A stretch of 64,000 nt of DNA from assembly GCF_009834565.1 (NCBI RefSeq), contig NZ_CP019428.1:1550001-1614000 (forward strand), written 5' to 3'. This document shows positions 40,971 through 50,757 of this stretch, piece by piece. The notes beneath the pieces were generated by a model. It was not told the origin of the DNA. It saw only the letters and a list, made by a program, of their open reading frames with translations, and did not search any database. Made by a program: the position numbers and the translations under genes. This DNA comes from Pseudomonas sp. R76. GTDB taxonomy: Bacteria; Pseudomonadota; Gammaproteobacteria; Pseudomonadales; Pseudomonadaceae. Positions within the stretch are counted from its first letter, which is position 1. Each line of letters opens with the position of its first letter.

Positions 40971-43900
40971 ATGAGCACGAACTTCGCCTCGCTGGGCATT
41001 TCTGTCGAGTCTTCGCAGGCTGCAAAGGCTGCTGACGATCTGGACAAGTTGGTTGATTCGGCAGTTGATGCCGAGAAGGCGATTGATGACCTTGGCAAAA
41101 CTGGCGAAGGATTGGCCAATACCGGAAAGAAGATCACTCAGGCAGAAAATGAGGTAGCCCAGGGTGTCGAGAAGTCTACGGCCGCGATAGACCGCAAATC
41201 TGGTGCAAGCCGCAAAGCAGCCGACAGCGCTGTGGCTGAGATCAACGTGATCGCCCAGCTTGATCGGGCCATGACCGGCAATATCACCAGTATGGAATCC
41301 CTGATGCAGGCTGAGGGCCTGCTTGAGCGCGCCAAGAAAGGCGGATTGGTCACGGCTGAGGAGCAGATCAAGTATCAGGAGCAGTTGGGCAAAGCGTTCG
41401 ACAAAATAGAGAAGGCGGAAGCCAAGGAAACAGCCCAAAAGCAGCGCCTGATTGACGCAGAAAACCGACAGATTGAGGCGCTGAAACGCACCGTCAATGG
41501 AATTGACCCGGTAACCGCAAAGCTGGCAAAGCTTGAGGCGCAGGAGAAGGCAGCGCACGAAGCGTTCCGTGTTGGAGCAATTGATGTCGAGGCCTACAAC
41601 GCCGCCCTGGCGAAGGTCGGAAAAGATCGAGCGGGCGTTACCGAAGTAGGCGGAGCCTTCGACAAGCTGAAGCTCGGCACTCGGCAAGCCCAAGAAAATG
41701 TCATGCAGCTCAGCAATGCCATTCAGTCGGGCGATTGGGGCAGTGGAGCGCGGGCAATTGCGCAGTTAGGCGCCGGCGCAGGCGAGTCGGCGGGGCGAAT
41801 GATTTCCTTGGCTGCCCCTGTTGCTCTGGTGACTGCTGCCATCGGCACACTAGCAGCTGCCTACTTGCAGGGCGTTGATAGAGCAGAAAAATTCAACAAC
41901 GCGCTTATTGTTAGTGGTGGGGCTGCGGGCAAGACAACTGCGCAGTTAACTGCAATGTCGCTAGCGCTTGGGAAGGGGGGCAACCTCACTCAGGCGTCAG
42001 AGGCTCTTCTCGCAGTCGCAAGTTCTGGAGAACTCACAGGCAGTACTTTTGATTCCGTTGCGCGCGCCGCCACCGAGCTTTCGGTGGCCACAGGGCGGAG
42101 CTCTGGGGAAATCGCCAAGCAGATGGTCGGCAGTAAGGGGGACGTTGCTGCACTCGCAGCTGAGTACAACCGCCAATACCACTTCATGAGCAGCGAAACT
42201 TACTCGCACATCAAGGTTCTGCAGGAGCAGGGCGATGAAATGGGGGCGTTGGAGCTTCTCACTACTCAGCTTGCCGACTCAATGGCTAAACGGAACAAGG
42301 ATATTGAGGACTCGGCTCGCGGTGTCGTCGGTGCGTGGCGCGATGCGAAGAAAGCGTTCAGTGACTACTGGGGGGAGTTTACGAGCCGTGCAGGCGCAGA
42401 TAAGGATACGTTTACTCTGCAAGTTAAGCAGGGACAGCTCGAAGACGTTAAGGCCCTGCCTGAAAGCAATCTCCGAACAAAAGCAATTGCGAACCTTGAG
42501 CAAGAGATATCGCTCATCCAGCAGCGTATCGGCGCAAAGCAGAAAGACGCCGAGCAGGATGCCAAGACTGACGAAAAAACTCAGAAAGGCATTGATGCGG
42601 AGCGTGACCTTGAAGTTATTCGCAAGGCTGCCTACACAAACAAGCAAAAGCGAGACAAGGAAGAGGAAAAGTATCTTCAGAAGATCGCTGACCTGCGCGA
42701 GGCGAACCCAAAAAGCCCGCTGCTCGATCAGAAACTGATTGAGCGAGACCTGGACAATATCCGCAACAAGTACAAAGACCCGAAGGCAGCCTCAACCCAA
42801 GTCGATCTGACCAGCTTCAACAACGCCAAGAACAACCTCTCCGATATAGTCAATGAATACCGGAACGCCCAGAAGGAACTGGAGGCCCAGCAGAAAGCCG
42901 GCGTGGTATCGCTCTCGGACTATGCGAAGCAGCGTTCGGCACTGATCAATCAGGAAAAGGACGATGTCACCGCGGCGTACCAGGCCGAGATTGATGCACT
43001 GGAAGCGGCCAAGGCCAAGAAAGGCACGACGGCGGCCCAGAGCATCCAGCTCGACCAGAAGATCGCCGATGCTCGCACTGGAATGGTCAAAGCGCAAAAG
43101 GACGCCGACAGTCAACTGACGATCATCGCCACAAGCGAGAAGGGCCGACTTGAGCAGCTGACGGCCGCCTCAGAGGCGTACGTCAACCAGTTGGAACGCC
43201 AGCGGGCCGCACTGGAAGCCGCTGGCTCCCGCGCAGCAAACGGGCTGGGCCTGGGAGACCGGCAAGCGGCACTGCAAGCGAGCCTCGACGCAACCACGGA
43301 CAAGTTCAACGACGAGCGGGCCAAGCTGCTGGATCGCCGCAAGACCGCGCCTGACAAGTACAGCCAGGAAGACTACATGCGCGACCTGGCCAGTCTTGAG
43401 GATGCGGAAAGGAAGTACCGCGACACTGTGGTCGACAACTACGACAAGATGTCGGAGGCCCAGGGTGATTGGCGTAGCGGGGCCTCATCGGCTTTCCAGA
43501 ACTATCTGCAGTCTGCCAACGATGTGGCTGGCCAGACCAAGAGCCTGTTCACGAATGCTTTTTCCAGCATGGAAGACGCGGTCGCGAATTTTGCTGTAAC
43601 CGGCAAATTGTCGTTCTCCGATTTCACCAAATCGATCATCGCCGATATGGCGCGGATCGCGACTCGACAAGCTGCCTCTGGTTTGCTTTCGAGCATCGCC
43701 GGAAGTGCGCTTGGGGCGTACTTCGGTGGCGGTGCGGGTGCTGGCGCTACCAGCTTCGGGTCAGACATTGGTGGTGCAATCACTGCCAATGCCAAGGGCG
43801 GTGTGTACGACTCGCCAAGCTTGTCCAGCTTCAGCAACCAGGTGCACGACAAGCCGCAGATGTTCGCCTTCGCGAAGGGCGCGGGCATCTTCGCCGAAGC

Positions 43901-44189
43901 CGGGCCGGAGGCGATCATGCCGCTGACCAGGACGGCTGGCGGTGAGCTTGGGGTGCGGGCGCTGGGTGGCGGTGGGGGCGGGGCGGGCGGCGGGAATACC
44001 GACTCCAAGATGGAGGTCACCATCAACATCAATCGAGATGGATCTGGCGATGCGACTGCAGATACAGCAATGGGCCAGAAGCTGGCCCCTCAGTTCCTCG
44101 CCATGATCCGAGGTGAGATCGCAGCGAATGAACGCAGAACGTTGAGCCCCAGCGGGGGCGCAACGTGGAGAGCAATCAACGGGAGATAA
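40971..44189 (+). CDS. Tail tape measure protein
   Basis: The product is 1072 residues, the second largest in the prophage after the tail tip protein. Long coiled-coil regions (residues 1-230 and 530-860), a hydrophobic segment near 270-300 (MISLAAPVALVTAAIGTLAA) and a C-terminal Gly-rich end (GGGGGGAGGG) are the usual tape-measure features. It fixes tail length and is ejected on infection. Confidence 0.92.
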   Translation: MSTNFASLGISVESSQAAKAADDLDKLVDSAVDAEKAIDDLGKTGEGLANTGKKITQAENEVAQGVEKSTAAIDRKSGASRKAADSAVAEINVIAQLDRAMTGNITSMESLMQAEGLLERAKKGGLVTAEEQIKYQEQLGKAFDKIEKAEAKETAQKQRLIDAENRQIEALKRTVNGIDPVTAKLAKLEAQEKAAHEAFRVGAIDVEAYNAALAKVGKDRAGVTEVGGAFDKLKLGTRQAQENVMQLSNAIQSGDWGSGARAIAQLGAGAGESAGRMISLAAPVALVTAAIGTLAAAYLQGVDRAEKFNNALIVSGGAAGKTTAQLTAMSLALGKGGNLTQASEALLAVASSGELTGSTFDSVARAATELSVATGRSSGEIAKQMVGSKGDVAALAAEYNRQYHFMSSETYSHIKVLQEQGDEMGALELLTTQLADSMAKRNKDIEDSARGVVGAWRDAKKAFSDYWGEFTSRAGADKDTFTLQVKQGQLEDVKALPESNLRTKAIANLEQEISLIQQRIGAKQKDAEQDAKTDEKTQKGIDAERDLEVIRKAAYTNKQKRDKEEEKYLQKIADLREANPKSPLLDQKLIERDLDNIRNKYKDPKAASTQVDLTSFNNAKNNLSDIVNEYRNAQKELEAQQKAGVVSLSDYAKQRSALINQEKDDVTAAYQAEIDALEAAKAKKGTTAAQSIQLDQKIADARTGMVKAQKDADSQLTIIATSEKGRLEQLTAASEAYVNQLERQRAALEAAGSRAANGLGLGDRQAALQASLDATTDKFNDERAKLLDRRKTAPDKYSQEDYMRDLASLEDAERKYRDTVVDNYDKMSEAQGDWRSGASSAFQNYLQSANDVAGQTKSLFTNAFSSMEDAVANFAVTGKLSFSDFTKSIIADMARIATRQAASGLLSSIAGSALGAYFGGGAGAGATSFGSDIGGAITANAKGGVYDSPSLSSFSNQVHDKPQMFAFAKGAGIFAEAGPEAIMPLTRTAGGELGVRALGGGGGGAGGGNTDSKMEVTININRDGSGDATADTAMGQKLAPQFLAMIRGEIAANERRTLSPSGGATWRAINGR

Positions 44190-44209
44190 GAAGCGGAAAT
44201 GATTCGCCG

Positions 44210-44443
44210 TTAAATTTCGGTCAGGGATGACCGGACCTTATCAATCACAAGTTGCTCAAGCTGGCGATAGGTCAAATCTTTGGCGCCTTCATGCTCGAAA
44301 GTCACCCCGAAAGTGCCACCGGCCTGCCCCTCTGCCATCTCCAGCGAAATTTGTACCTTCCCGCCGATGCTGGTTTTCCCTGCGTCCGGGGTGTCTTCGT
44401 AGACGCTTACTTCTGCCAGTTTCATTTTCATGTAATTACCCAT
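44210..44443 (-). CDS. Small hypothetical protein, leftward
   Basis: A beta-rich 77-residue protein (KMKLAEVSVYEDTPDAGKTS). ATGs at 44443 or 44431 are possible starts. It stands against the direction of the tail genes between tape measure and gpM, so it is probably a moron or regulator. The upstream frame to 44455 has AAGG near its start. Confidence 0.5.
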   Translation of the reverse strand: MGNYMKMKLAEVSVYEDTPDAGKTSIGGKVQISLEMAEGQAGGTFGVTFEHEGAKDLTYRQLEQLVIDKVRSSLTEI

Positions 44444-44480
44444 TTCCTTGGTCAAAAAAACATTCTACCCCGGAGCCATC

Positions 44481-44819
44481 ATGGCGATCGAGACATTCAC
44501 CTGGGCCACCCAGCACGGGGAGGCGCCCGATATTACCTATCGGGTGCGCACCTCGCAGTTCGGGGACGGCTACAAGCAAGAGGTCGGGGACGGGATCAAC
44601 AACAAAGTCGATTCCTACCCGATCACCCACACGGGCGGACAGGCGAGAGCGCTGGAAATTATGGCGTTCTTCGACCGTCATAAGGGTGCCAAAGCCTTTC
44701 TCTGGACAACCCCGCTTGGCCAGCTTGGCCTGTTCACCTGCAAAAACCCAACCCCTACGCCTATGGGCGGGGGAGTATTCAAATTGACGGCGACGTTCGA
44801 GCGCGCTTTCCACCCGTAA
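44481..44819 (+). CDS. Minor tail protein M-like
   Basis: The product is 112 residues from the ATG at 44481. The pattern RTSQFGDGYKQEVGDGINNK, then AKAFLWTTPLGQLGLFTCKN is that of lambda gpM-family tail-tip proteins. It precedes L, K, I and J in the canonical order. Confidence 0.88.
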   Translation: MAIETFTWATQHGEAPDITYRVRTSQFGDGYKQEVGDGINNKVDSYPITHTGGQARALEIMAFFDRHKGAKAFLWTTPLGQLGLFTCKNPTPTPMGGGVFKLTATFERAFHP

Positions 44820-44829
44820 AGGTCAATCC

Positions 44830-45579
44830 ATGTCGCTGATCAACGCTATCCAGACTCTTGAGCCTGGCAATGAAGTCATGCTGTTCGAATTGGACGGCAG
44901 CGATTACGGCGCCGATGTTCTGCGCTTCCACGGGCACGCAATACCGCATACCCCTGCGGAACTGATCGCCGCCGGCGGTGACGCCGATCAGCTGCCGGCG
45001 AAGTCGATCTGGTGGAAGGGCGAAGAGTACGGCGCCTGGCCCATGCAGTACGAGGGCAGCGAGGCGAACGGCGACGGCACTGCGGTAAGGCCCAAGCTGT
45101 CGGTCGGTAACGTGAACGGGCGCATCACCGCGCTGTGCCTGGCCTTCGAGGATCTGCTCGAGTTCAAACTGACAATTCGCAACACGCTGGCCGAGTTTCT
45201 CGACGCGGTGAACTTCGAAGGCGGCAACCCCACGGCCGATCCCACTCAAGAATCGATCGAGGTCTGGTATGTAGACCAGAAGGCCAACGAGGACGGCGAG
45301 ACGGTCAGTTGGGACTTGGCCAGCCCGGGCGATGTCGGCGGCGAGACGATCGGCAGGCAGATGACCACGCTATGCCACTGGTGCCTCACCGGTGGCTACC
45401 GTGGCCCGAACTGTGGATACACCGGCCCATACGTCACCAAGGACGGCGTCGTCACCGACAACCCAGAACTGGACGTGTGCGACGCCACTCTGGGCAAGGG
45501 CTGTATTCCGCGTTTCGGCGAGGGCAATGCCTACCCGTTCGGCGGTTTTCCCGCCGTTTCCTTGATCGCTCGGAGCTGA
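44830..45579 (+). CDS. Minor tail protein L-like
   Basis: The product is 249 residues. The C-terminal cysteines (LCHWCLTGGYRGPNC..., CDATLGKGCIPRFG) are those that bind an iron-sulfur cluster in lambda gpL. The protein forms part of the tail tip below the tape measure. Confidence 0.9.
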   Translation: MSLINAIQTLEPGNEVMLFELDGSDYGADVLRFHGHAIPHTPAELIAAGGDADQLPAKSIWWKGEEYGAWPMQYEGSEANGDGTAVRPKLSVGNVNGRITALCLAFEDLLEFKLTIRNTLAEFLDAVNFEGGNPTADPTQESIEVWYVDQKANEDGETVSWDLASPGDVGGETIGRQMTTLCHWCLTGGYRGPNCGYTGPYVTKDGVVTDNPELDVCDATLGKGCIPRFGEGNAYPFGGFPAVSLIARS

Positions 45580-45581
45580 CC

Positions 45582-46337
45582 ATGCGCAAACACATCATTG
45601 CGGCCATTCAGGCGCATGCGGCGGCCGAGTACCCGAAGGAGTGCTGTGGGTTGGTGCTGGCCGTGGGCCGGGCGCAGAAGTACTTCCCGTGCCGTAACAT
45701 CGCAACCGAGCCCAACGAAGAGTTCCGGCTTGAGCCAGAGGATTACGCCGCGGCGGAAGACCAGGGCCAGGTGATCGGTATCGTGCATTCGCATCCGGAC
45801 GCCACCAGCAGGCCGTCATCGCGCGACCTGGCGATGTGCGAGGCTACGGCCTTGCCCTGGCACATTCTGTCATGGCCTGAAGGGGATTTAAGGACGATCA
45901 CGCCGACGGGCAGCACGCCGCTGCTCAAGCGCCCGTTCGTACACGGCGCCTGGGACTGCTGGCAGGTCTGCGCGGATTGGTATCAGCGTGAATGGGGGCT
46001 CCAGTTTGAAGCTTTCCAGCGCGCCGATGGCTGGTGGGAGAGTGCAGACAGCACAAGCCTTTATGAATCGAACTACGCCGCCGCCGGATTCGAGCAGGTC
46101 GACAGCCCGCGGCGAGGCGACATGATCGTAATGGAGGTAGGCCGCACGGCTCACCCGAACCACGCAGGGATCTATCTGGGAACTGACCCGTTGCTTCCCG
46201 GTGAAGATTCCGGAGTGTTCGGGCCTGGTCCGTTCGTACTGCACCACCTGTATGGCCGTCCGTCCGAGGTGTTCGTCTACGGCGGTCCGTGGCTCCAGCG
46301 CACCCGCTTAATTCTTCGACACAAGGAGGCCCGATGA
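45582..46337 (+). CDS. Tail tip protein K-like: JAMM plus NlpC/P60
   Basis: The product is 251 residues from the ATG at 45582. Residues 1-110 are a JAMM/MPN domain with HSHPDATSRPSSRD (about 68-81). The C-terminal half is NlpC/P60-like with Cys in HGAWDCW (about 128) and His in HPNHAGIYL. These peptidase domains act on peptidoglycan or in tail assembly. Confidence 0.9.
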   Translation: MRKHIIAAIQAHAAAEYPKECCGLVLAVGRAQKYFPCRNIATEPNEEFRLEPEDYAAAEDQGQVIGIVHSHPDATSRPSSRDLAMCEATALPWHILSWPEGDLRTITPTGSTPLLKRPFVHGAWDCWQVCADWYQREWGLQFEAFQRADGWWESADSTSLYESNYAAAGFEQVDSPRRGDMIVMEVGRTAHPNHAGIYLGTDPLLPGEDSGVFGPGPFVLHHLYGRPSEVFVYGGPWLQRTRLILRHKEAR

Positions 46338-46915
46338 GCGCCATCGTTTATTCGCCGATGACCACAATCAAACTGTCCTGCTCACTGGCTCAGAAGTTCG
46401 GCCGGCTGCACCGCCGCCAAGTTTCATCTGGCGACACATGGGAGGTTTTCCGGGCTCTGAAGGCGACTATCCAAGGTTTCGACGAAGAAATTCGGCGCCT
46501 TGACCGACTCGGCATGCGATTTGCCATCTTTCGCAACCGAAAAAATGTCGGTGTCGATGAGTTCGGCATGGGCGGTGCCAGGGAGATACGCATCGTTCCG
46601 GTGGTTGAGGGGTCTAAGCGTGCTGGGCTGCTCCAGACAATCATAGGTGTGGTGCTGATCGCGGCGTCATATTTTACCGGGGGTTCTACTCTGGCTTCTG
46701 GCATCGCGCTGACTGCGGGAGGCGTTATCCAGATGCTCAGCCCTCAAGCCGCAGGCCTCAAGCAAAGCGCCTCTCCGGAAAACATGCCCAGCTATGCATT
46801 TGGCTCGGCAAAGAACACCACGGCGAGCGGCAACCCCGTCCCCATCTGCATCGGTGATCGCCGGTGGGGCGGGGCAATCATCTCGGCATCGATCTATGCC
46901 GAGGACAAGACATAA
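46334..46915 (+). CDS. Tail assembly protein I-like
   Basis: The product is 193 residues from the ATG at 46334. A ubiquitin-like N-terminal part is followed by hydrophobic Gly/Ala segments (LLQTIIGVVLIAASYFTGGS; GIALTAGGVIQMLSPQAAGL), the usual gpI layout. It works with K in tail tip assembly. Confidence 0.85.
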   Translation: MSAIVYSPMTTIKLSCSLAQKFGRLHRRQVSSGDTWEVFRALKATIQGFDEEIRRLDRLGMRFAIFRNRKNVGVDEFGMGGAREIRIVPVVEGSKRAGLLQTIIGVVLIAASYFTGGSTLASGIALTAGGVIQMLSPQAAGLKQSASPENMPSYAFGSAKNTTASGNPVPICIGDRRWGGAIISASIYAEDKT

Positions 46916-46931
46916 ACGCAACGCAGCGAAC

Positions 46932-46972
46932 AGGCCGCCCAAGAGGCGGTTTTTTATTGCCTGGAGGAAAGC
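46932..46972 (+). terminator. Terminator/linker before tail tip J gene
   Basis: AGGCCGCC-CAAGA-GGCGGTTTTTT is followed by ATTGCCTGGAGGAAAGC and the start codon. Confidence 0.7.
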
Positions 46973-49900
46973 ATGGGCGCAGCACAGAAGCTGGATATAC
47001 ACGGCGCCAAAGGTGGCGAGAGCAAGCCGAAGTCTCCGGTAGAGTCACCCGACAGCCTGCGCTCGACCAACGTGGCCAAAATCCTGATCGCCGTGGGCGA
47101 GGGTGAATTCGACGGAACACCCACTGCGCGCGATATCTTCCTCGACAACACCCCAATCCAGGATGCCAGCGGCAACTACAACTTCACCAACGTGAAGTGG
47201 GACTGGCGTCCGGGTTCTGTCGAGCAGACCTACATCCCGGGTATACCATCGGTCGACAACGAGACCTCGCTGAATATAGAGCTGCGTAGCGGAACGCCGT
47301 GGGTTCAGTCGCTGACCAACCTGCAGCTGTCGGCGGCACGTATTCGCCTGGCTACGCCGCGGCTTGCGAGCCAGGACAACGAAGGCAATATTGGTGGTTA
47401 CAGCATCCAGTACGCGGTCGACGTGGCCACCGATGGTGGGGCCTATCAGGAGGTATTGGTTGGCGCTATTACAGGCAAAGCCACCACTCGCTACGAAAAG
47501 TCCATGCGTATCGATTTGCCGCCGGCCACCAGTGGATGGCTGATTCGCGTTCGCCGCATTACCCCAAACCAGAACACCGACAAGATTGCAGATAGCCTGT
47601 TCATCGCCGGCTACACCCAGGTGATCGATGCAAAGCTGCGCTACCCGAACACCGCGCTACTTTTTGTGCAATTCGACGCCGAGCAGTTCACCAAAATCCC
47701 GGCGGTCACCGTGAAGTGCAAGGCCCGCCGCTGGCAGGTGCCGAGCAACTACGACCCGGTGGCCCGCACGTACTCTGGCGCCTGGGATGGCACCATGAAG
47801 GAGGCGTGGACGAATAACCCCGCCTGGGTCACTTACGGTATCTGCACTCAGGACCGCTTCGGCCTTGGTAAGCGCATAAAACCGTGGATGGTCGACAAGT
47901 GGGAGCTGTACCGCATCGCGCAGTACTGCGACCAGTTGGTGTCGAACGGTGCCGACGGCGTTGAGCCGCGTTTCCTGTGCGACATGAACCTGCAGGGCAA
48001 AGCCGATGCATGGTCTCTGCTGCGTGATATCGCCGGCATTTATCGCGGCATGACGTACTGGGCTCAAGGTCAACTGGTCATGCAGGCAGATATGCCGCGC
48101 TCGCAAGATATCGACTACGTCTTTACCCGCTCCAATGTGATCGACGGGAAGATCTCGTACGGCAGCGCCTCGGCGAAAACGCGTTTCACTCGGTGCCTGG
48201 TCAGCTATGACAATCCGCTGAACAACTACGACACCGACGTCACCGTCTATTCCGACCTGCCGCTGCAGCGCCGTTTGGGCGACAAGCCAACTGAAATCAG
48301 TGCCATCGGCTGCACTCGGGCATCTGAGGCCCAGCGCCGCGCTAAATGGCTGGTGCTGAGCAACAACCAGGACCGCACCATCAGCTTCAGGACCGGTATG
48401 GAAGGCCGTATCCCGCTGCCAGGGTTCATCATCCCCGTTGCCGACTCGTTGCTGGCTGGTCGGGAGATCGGCGGGCGCATTGCGGCGGCGTCAGGGAAGG
48501 TCATTACCCTGGACCGTGACACCCTGGCCAAGGCGGGTGACCGGTTGGTGGTCAACCTTCCCGGCGGGCGGGCAGAAGGCCGCACCGTGGAAAGCGTGAG
48601 CGATCGCAACGTAACCGTGACCATTGCTTACAGCGAGGCACCAGCTGCACAGCTTCAGTGGGCAATCGACGCTGACGACCTGGCAATCCCTCTATATAGA
48701 GTGATGAGGACTGCACGGACGCCAGGGGGCGATTACGAAATCAGCGCCTTGCAGTACGAGCCAAGCAAGTTCGCCAGCATCGACACTGGCGCACGCCTCG
48801 AAGACCGCCCGATCAGCGTCATACCAATCACGGTGGTGCCGCCGCCGGAAAGCGTAACCGTCACGTCGAACGTGTCGATCGACCAGGGCCTGGCCATCAG
48901 CACCATGAACATCTCGTGGCCAGCCGTCACCGGCGCGGTCGCCTACGACGTGGAGTGGCGCAAGGACAGCGGCAACTGGATCAAGGTGCAACGCACCGGC
49001 TCCACCAGCCTTGATGTCACCGGGATTTACGCGGGCGCCTATCTGGCCCGCGTGCGCTCGGTGAGCGCCTTCGAAATCTCGTCGATCTGGAAGAGCTCAA
49101 ACCTGACCAACTTGGAAGGCAAGGTTGGCCTGCCGCCGGCGGTGTCTTCCCTGACCACAACCAGCGAATTGTTTGGGGTCGGCATCAAGTGGGGCTTCCC
49201 ACCTGGTGCAGAGGACACCCAGCGAACCGAGGTGTGGTATGGGCCTGCAAACGATCTGGGAGCCGCTACCAAGCTGGCCGACCTGGCTTACCCGCAGGCT
49301 GAATACCGCATGCAGCAGCTGCAGGCGGGCGCAACCCTGTTCTTCTGGGCGCGCTTGGTGGACCGTACCGGCAACGTCGGGCCGTTCTATCCGGTTGTCG
49401 ACGGGGTTATGGGGCAGGCCAGCTCTGAGGCTGGGCCAATCCTCGATCTGCTCGCCGGCAAGGTCACGAAAACTGAGCTGGGCAAGGATCTTCTGGATGA
49501 GCTTGAAGGCCTGCAGGACCAGATCGACTCGCTTGATGGTTTGAAGGGCTACGATCCAGAAGCCACCTACCTGAAAGGCCAGATGGTGGTGGAGGGTGGG
49601 CGAATCTATCAGGCCTTCGTAGATGTTCCGGTAGGCACACCACCGCCGAACGGCGCTTTCTGGCTGGATGTTGGCCAGTCTGTCGAGACTGCGAACGGCC
49701 TGGCCCAGCAAGTGGCAACCAACAAAGCGGACATCACGGAGCTCGACGGCGTCGTCACGGCCCAGGCCAGCATGACCAACGCATTGCGCGCCTCGGCGCG
49801 CGATGACAGTGGCAGCGGTGCGAAGGCTGATGCACTGAGAGGATACGCCAGCACTGTCGCTATCGTCGAAGAGAGCAAGGTCAGGGCTACCGCCATCGAG

Positions 49901-50431
49901 GCCGAAGCGACCAAGACAACGAAGCTTGAAGCGACTGTTGGACAGAACACTTCTGCCATTCAGCAAACGTCCTCAGCGTTGGCCAACACCAATGGCCGGC
50001 TGCAGACATTGTGGTCAGTGAAGATGGAGACCACCGCCGGTGGACAGAGGTACGCGGCCTCGTTCGGTCTCGGTCTTCAGGTCGATCCATCTGGTGTGTC
50101 GTCACAGTTCGTGGTCAGGGCTGACACGTTCATGCTGTTGAACTTGAATAACGGCACGCCGGTGTCACCGTTCTCTGTGTCTGGCGGGCAAACCTTTGTC
50201 AGTTCGGCGTTTATTCAGGATGGCACCATCACCAACGCTAAGATCGGCGAATACATCAGCTCGACCAACTACATCGCTGGCCAGCAGGGCTGGATTCTCC
50301 GGAAGGATGGATCGTTCGAAATCAACGGGATTGTTCCTGGTCAAGGGCGCTCCATGATGACGAATCGCTCTATGCGGTTTTGGGATAACAATAACATGAA
50401 GAGAGTGCAGCTAGGAGATCAAACCGAATGA
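46973..50431 (+). CDS. Tail tip / host specificity protein J
   Basis: The product is 1152 residues. The N-terminal J domains (VAKILIAVGEGEFDGTPTAR; FTNVKWDWRPGSVEQTYIPG), fibronectin-III-like segments in the middle (about 620-760) and a C-terminal DUF1983-like region match lambda gpJ. The C-terminus is short compared with receptor-binding J proteins, and separate small fibre genes follow. Confidence 0.92.
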   Translation: MGAAQKLDIHGAKGGESKPKSPVESPDSLRSTNVAKILIAVGEGEFDGTPTARDIFLDNTPIQDASGNYNFTNVKWDWRPGSVEQTYIPGIPSVDNETSLNIELRSGTPWVQSLTNLQLSAARIRLATPRLASQDNEGNIGGYSIQYAVDVATDGGAYQEVLVGAITGKATTRYEKSMRIDLPPATSGWLIRVRRITPNQNTDKIADSLFIAGYTQVIDAKLRYPNTALLFVQFDAEQFTKIPAVTVKCKARRWQVPSNYDPVARTYSGAWDGTMKEAWTNNPAWVTYGICTQDRFGLGKRIKPWMVDKWELYRIAQYCDQLVSNGADGVEPRFLCDMNLQGKADAWSLLRDIAGIYRGMTYWAQGQLVMQADMPRSQDIDYVFTRSNVIDGKISYGSASAKTRFTRCLVSYDNPLNNYDTDVTVYSDLPLQRRLGDKPTEISAIGCTRASEAQRRAKWLVLSNNQDRTISFRTGMEGRIPLPGFIIPVADSLLAGREIGGRIAAASGKVITLDRDTLAKAGDRLVVNLPGGRAEGRTVESVSDRNVTVTIAYSEAPAAQLQWAIDADDLAIPLYRVMRTARTPGGDYEISALQYEPSKFASIDTGARLEDRPISVIPITVVPPPESVTVTSNVSIDQGLAISTMNISWPAVTGAVAYDVEWRKDSGNWIKVQRTGSTSLDVTGIYAGAYLARVRSVSAFEISSIWKSSNLTNLEGKVGLPPAVSSLTTTSELFGVGIKWGFPPGAEDTQRTEVWYGPANDLGAATKLADLAYPQAEYRMQQLQAGATLFFWARLVDRTGNVGPFYPVVDGVMGQASSEAGPILDLLAGKVTKTELGKDLLDELEGLQDQIDSLDGLKGYDPEATYLKGQMVVEGGRIYQAFVDVPVGTPPPNGAFWLDVGQSVETANGLAQQVATNKADITELDGVVTAQASMTNALRASARDDSGSGAKADALRGYASTVAIVEESKVRATAIEAEATKTTKLEATVGQNTSAIQQTSSALANTNGRLQTLWSVKMETTAGGQRYAASFGLGLQVDPSGVSSQFVVRADTFMLLNLNNGTPVSPFSVSGGQTFVSSAFIQDGTITNAKIGEYISSTNYIAGQQGWILRKDGSFEINGIVPGQGRSMMTNRSMRFWDNNNMKRVQLGDQTE

Positions 50432-50757
50432 GTTCTGGATTGCGATTGTGGTCATCAACTGGGGCTCTTGAGTTTGATACCAGCACATCTACTTACAGAA
50501 TCGTTCTTTCTGTGCTGGTTTCTTATGCGGGCGAACCAAGGAGTCAAAAAACTTTTTCCGTTCCTGGGTGTAATCCAAGTAATTCGATCTGCTTTCTTTT
50601 GCCGGTTAATAATGATGCGTCGCAAACCGCTACCAATAGGCAACTTGAGTGCCAAATTGGTGAGGGTATTGCCTACGTGAGGAACTATCTTGCGTCTAAC
50701 CCTAATGACTCTATCTCCCAGGCAACAATGCGATTAATGGTTGCGAGGTGGGCTTGA
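50428..50757 (+). CDS. Small tail fibre-associated protein
   Basis: The product is 109 residues (SSGLRLWSSTGALEFDTSTS). It overlaps J by 4 bp and the next gene by 1 bp (TGATG). Base composition is more AT-rich than the surrounding tail genes. The pattern is related to the following protein (SYGLRMWDADSKQIFDSGTQ), so the two are tandem paralogues. Confidence 0.65.
   Translation: MSSGLRLWSSTGALEFDTSTSTYRIVLSVLVSYAGEPRSQKTFSVPGCNPSNSICFLLPVNNDASQTATNRQLECQIGEGIAYVRNYLASNPNDSISQATMRLMVARWA

Noticed and set aside
24031..44032. Many long antisense frames opposite structural genes
   Set aside because: They are typical of GC-rich coding DNA: Arg/Ala/Pro-rich, no ribosome-binding sites, and fully opposite to well supported genes.
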